64,000 bases of DNA from Micromonospora ferruginea (GTDB lineage Bacteria > Actinomycetota > Actinomycetes > Mycobacteriales > Micromonosporaceae). Positions 63,856-64,000 of the stretch are shown here, one piece after another. Location: positions 5,215,001 through 5,279,000 of the forward strand of contig NZ_CP059322.2 in NCBI RefSeq assembly GCF_013694245.2, written 5' to 3'. Within the stretch, counting starts at the first letter, position 1. Each line of letters begins with the position of its first letter. The notes below the pieces were generated by a model. It saw only the letters and a list, made by a program, of their open reading frames with translations, made no database searches and was not told the origin of the DNA. Position numbers and translations under genes: made by a program.

Positions 63856-64000
63856 CCGTGCTGGACATTCCCGAGCTGGCGCTGGTGGCGCTGGTCGGCG
63901 TCTCCGGCGCCGGCAAGTCGACGTTCGCCCGCCGGCACTTCGCGCCCAGCCAGGTGCTCTCCTCGGACATGTTCCGTGGGCTGGTCGCCGACGACGAGAA
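63852..64000 (+). CDS. pnkp: Polynucleotide kinase-phosphatase Pnkp (N-terminal part; runs off the window)
   Basis: The first 49 codons are visible: LDIPELALVALVGVSGAGKS then TFARRHF, the P-loop of the kinase domain, and LSSDMFRGLVADDE, the Ser-Ser-Asp segment of the 5-OH kinase. The remaining phosphatase and ligase-like domains lie outside the window. Together with Hen1 it repairs cleaved RNAs such as tRNAs cut by ribotoxins. Confidence 0.9.
   Translation, partial: MTVLDIPELALVALVGVSGAGKSTFARRHFAPSQVLSSDMFRGLVADDE

Overview
This window looks like a chromosomal segment of a high-GC actinobacterium, most probably from the Micromonosporaceae (Micromonospora-like). The reasons are very high GC with strong third-position GC bias, frequent GTG starts, a bldC gene, the gene order bldC / conserved gene / valine dehydrogenase / DUF3073 / purM / purF familiar from Streptomyces, and two families of GC-rich palindromic intergenic repeats. 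I see no transposase, integrase, phage gene or CRISPR array. All function calls come from reading the sequence and from memory of the families; no database was searched.

Layout. 1-1.5 kb: tail of an unknown gene, a lipoprotein polysaccharide deacetylase, and a tRNA-Glu / tRNA-Asp / tRNA-Phe cluster. 1.5-3.5 kb: an arsenic locus (ArsI-type dioxygenase divergent from arsR, an aquaglyceroporin and a phosphatase-type arsenate reductase). 3.6-11.5 kb: mixed metabolic and hypothetical genes, including a lipoprotein binding protein, a hydroxyacyl-CoA dehydrogenase / enoyl-CoA hydratase pair and a tiny protein of tandem calcium-binding repeats. 11.5-19.4 kb: the bldC-vdh-DUF3073-purM-purF block, interrupted by a two-gene radical SAM/SPASM RiPP cassette. 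19.5-22 kb: a membrane protein with a very long Gly/Tyr-rich tail. 22-30 kb: comB, purL, purQ, purS, a secreted serine protease, a YbjQ protein and purB. 30-32.5 kb: a SigE-type sigma factor with a membrane partner, and a secreted TNT-domain toxin with a probable immunity gene. 32.7-39 kb: a secreted beta-helix/PKD/fascin-like protein, then a thiolase / high-molecular-weight FabG / MaoC set.

39-43.5 kb holds the most interesting operon: a NUDIX regulator-hydrolase with a tandem palindromic operator, an N-terminally truncated pseudokinase, a vWA protein, a divergent PurA paralogue, and then a DedA membrane protein. 43.5-49.2 kb: a TetR regulator divergent from SCP2 / acyl-CoA dehydrogenase, then an acyl-CoA synthetase and a DMFase-like protein. 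49-53 kb: purD, an AbiEi/DUF559-like gene and the housekeeping purA. 53-60.6 kb: a degenerate diacylglycerol-kinase-like protein, a MinD/ParA-like ATPase with a 560-residue disordered arm, DUF3151, a LOG-family protein, class II aldolase and small proteins. 60.7-64 kb: an LPxTG surface protein and the Hen1-Pnkp RNA repair pair, cut by the window end.

Two repeat families stand out. Family R1 (five copies, about 61 bp, arms built on GATCATGAAGTT, set beside C-rich/G-rich tracts) and family R2 (five copies, about 53-84 bp, built on GGGGCCCC and TTAACGC) sit at gene ends. They supply stop codons and C-terminal tails to neighbours: PurA and PurB end in the same repeat-encoded VDHEVGG tail. One copy of each family also appears to have reshaped a coding region, the MaoC N-terminus (R1) and the pseudokinase N-terminus (R2).

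Eight de novo purine genes (purM, F, L, Q, S, B, D, A) lie within about 37 kb, interleaved with accessory genes.
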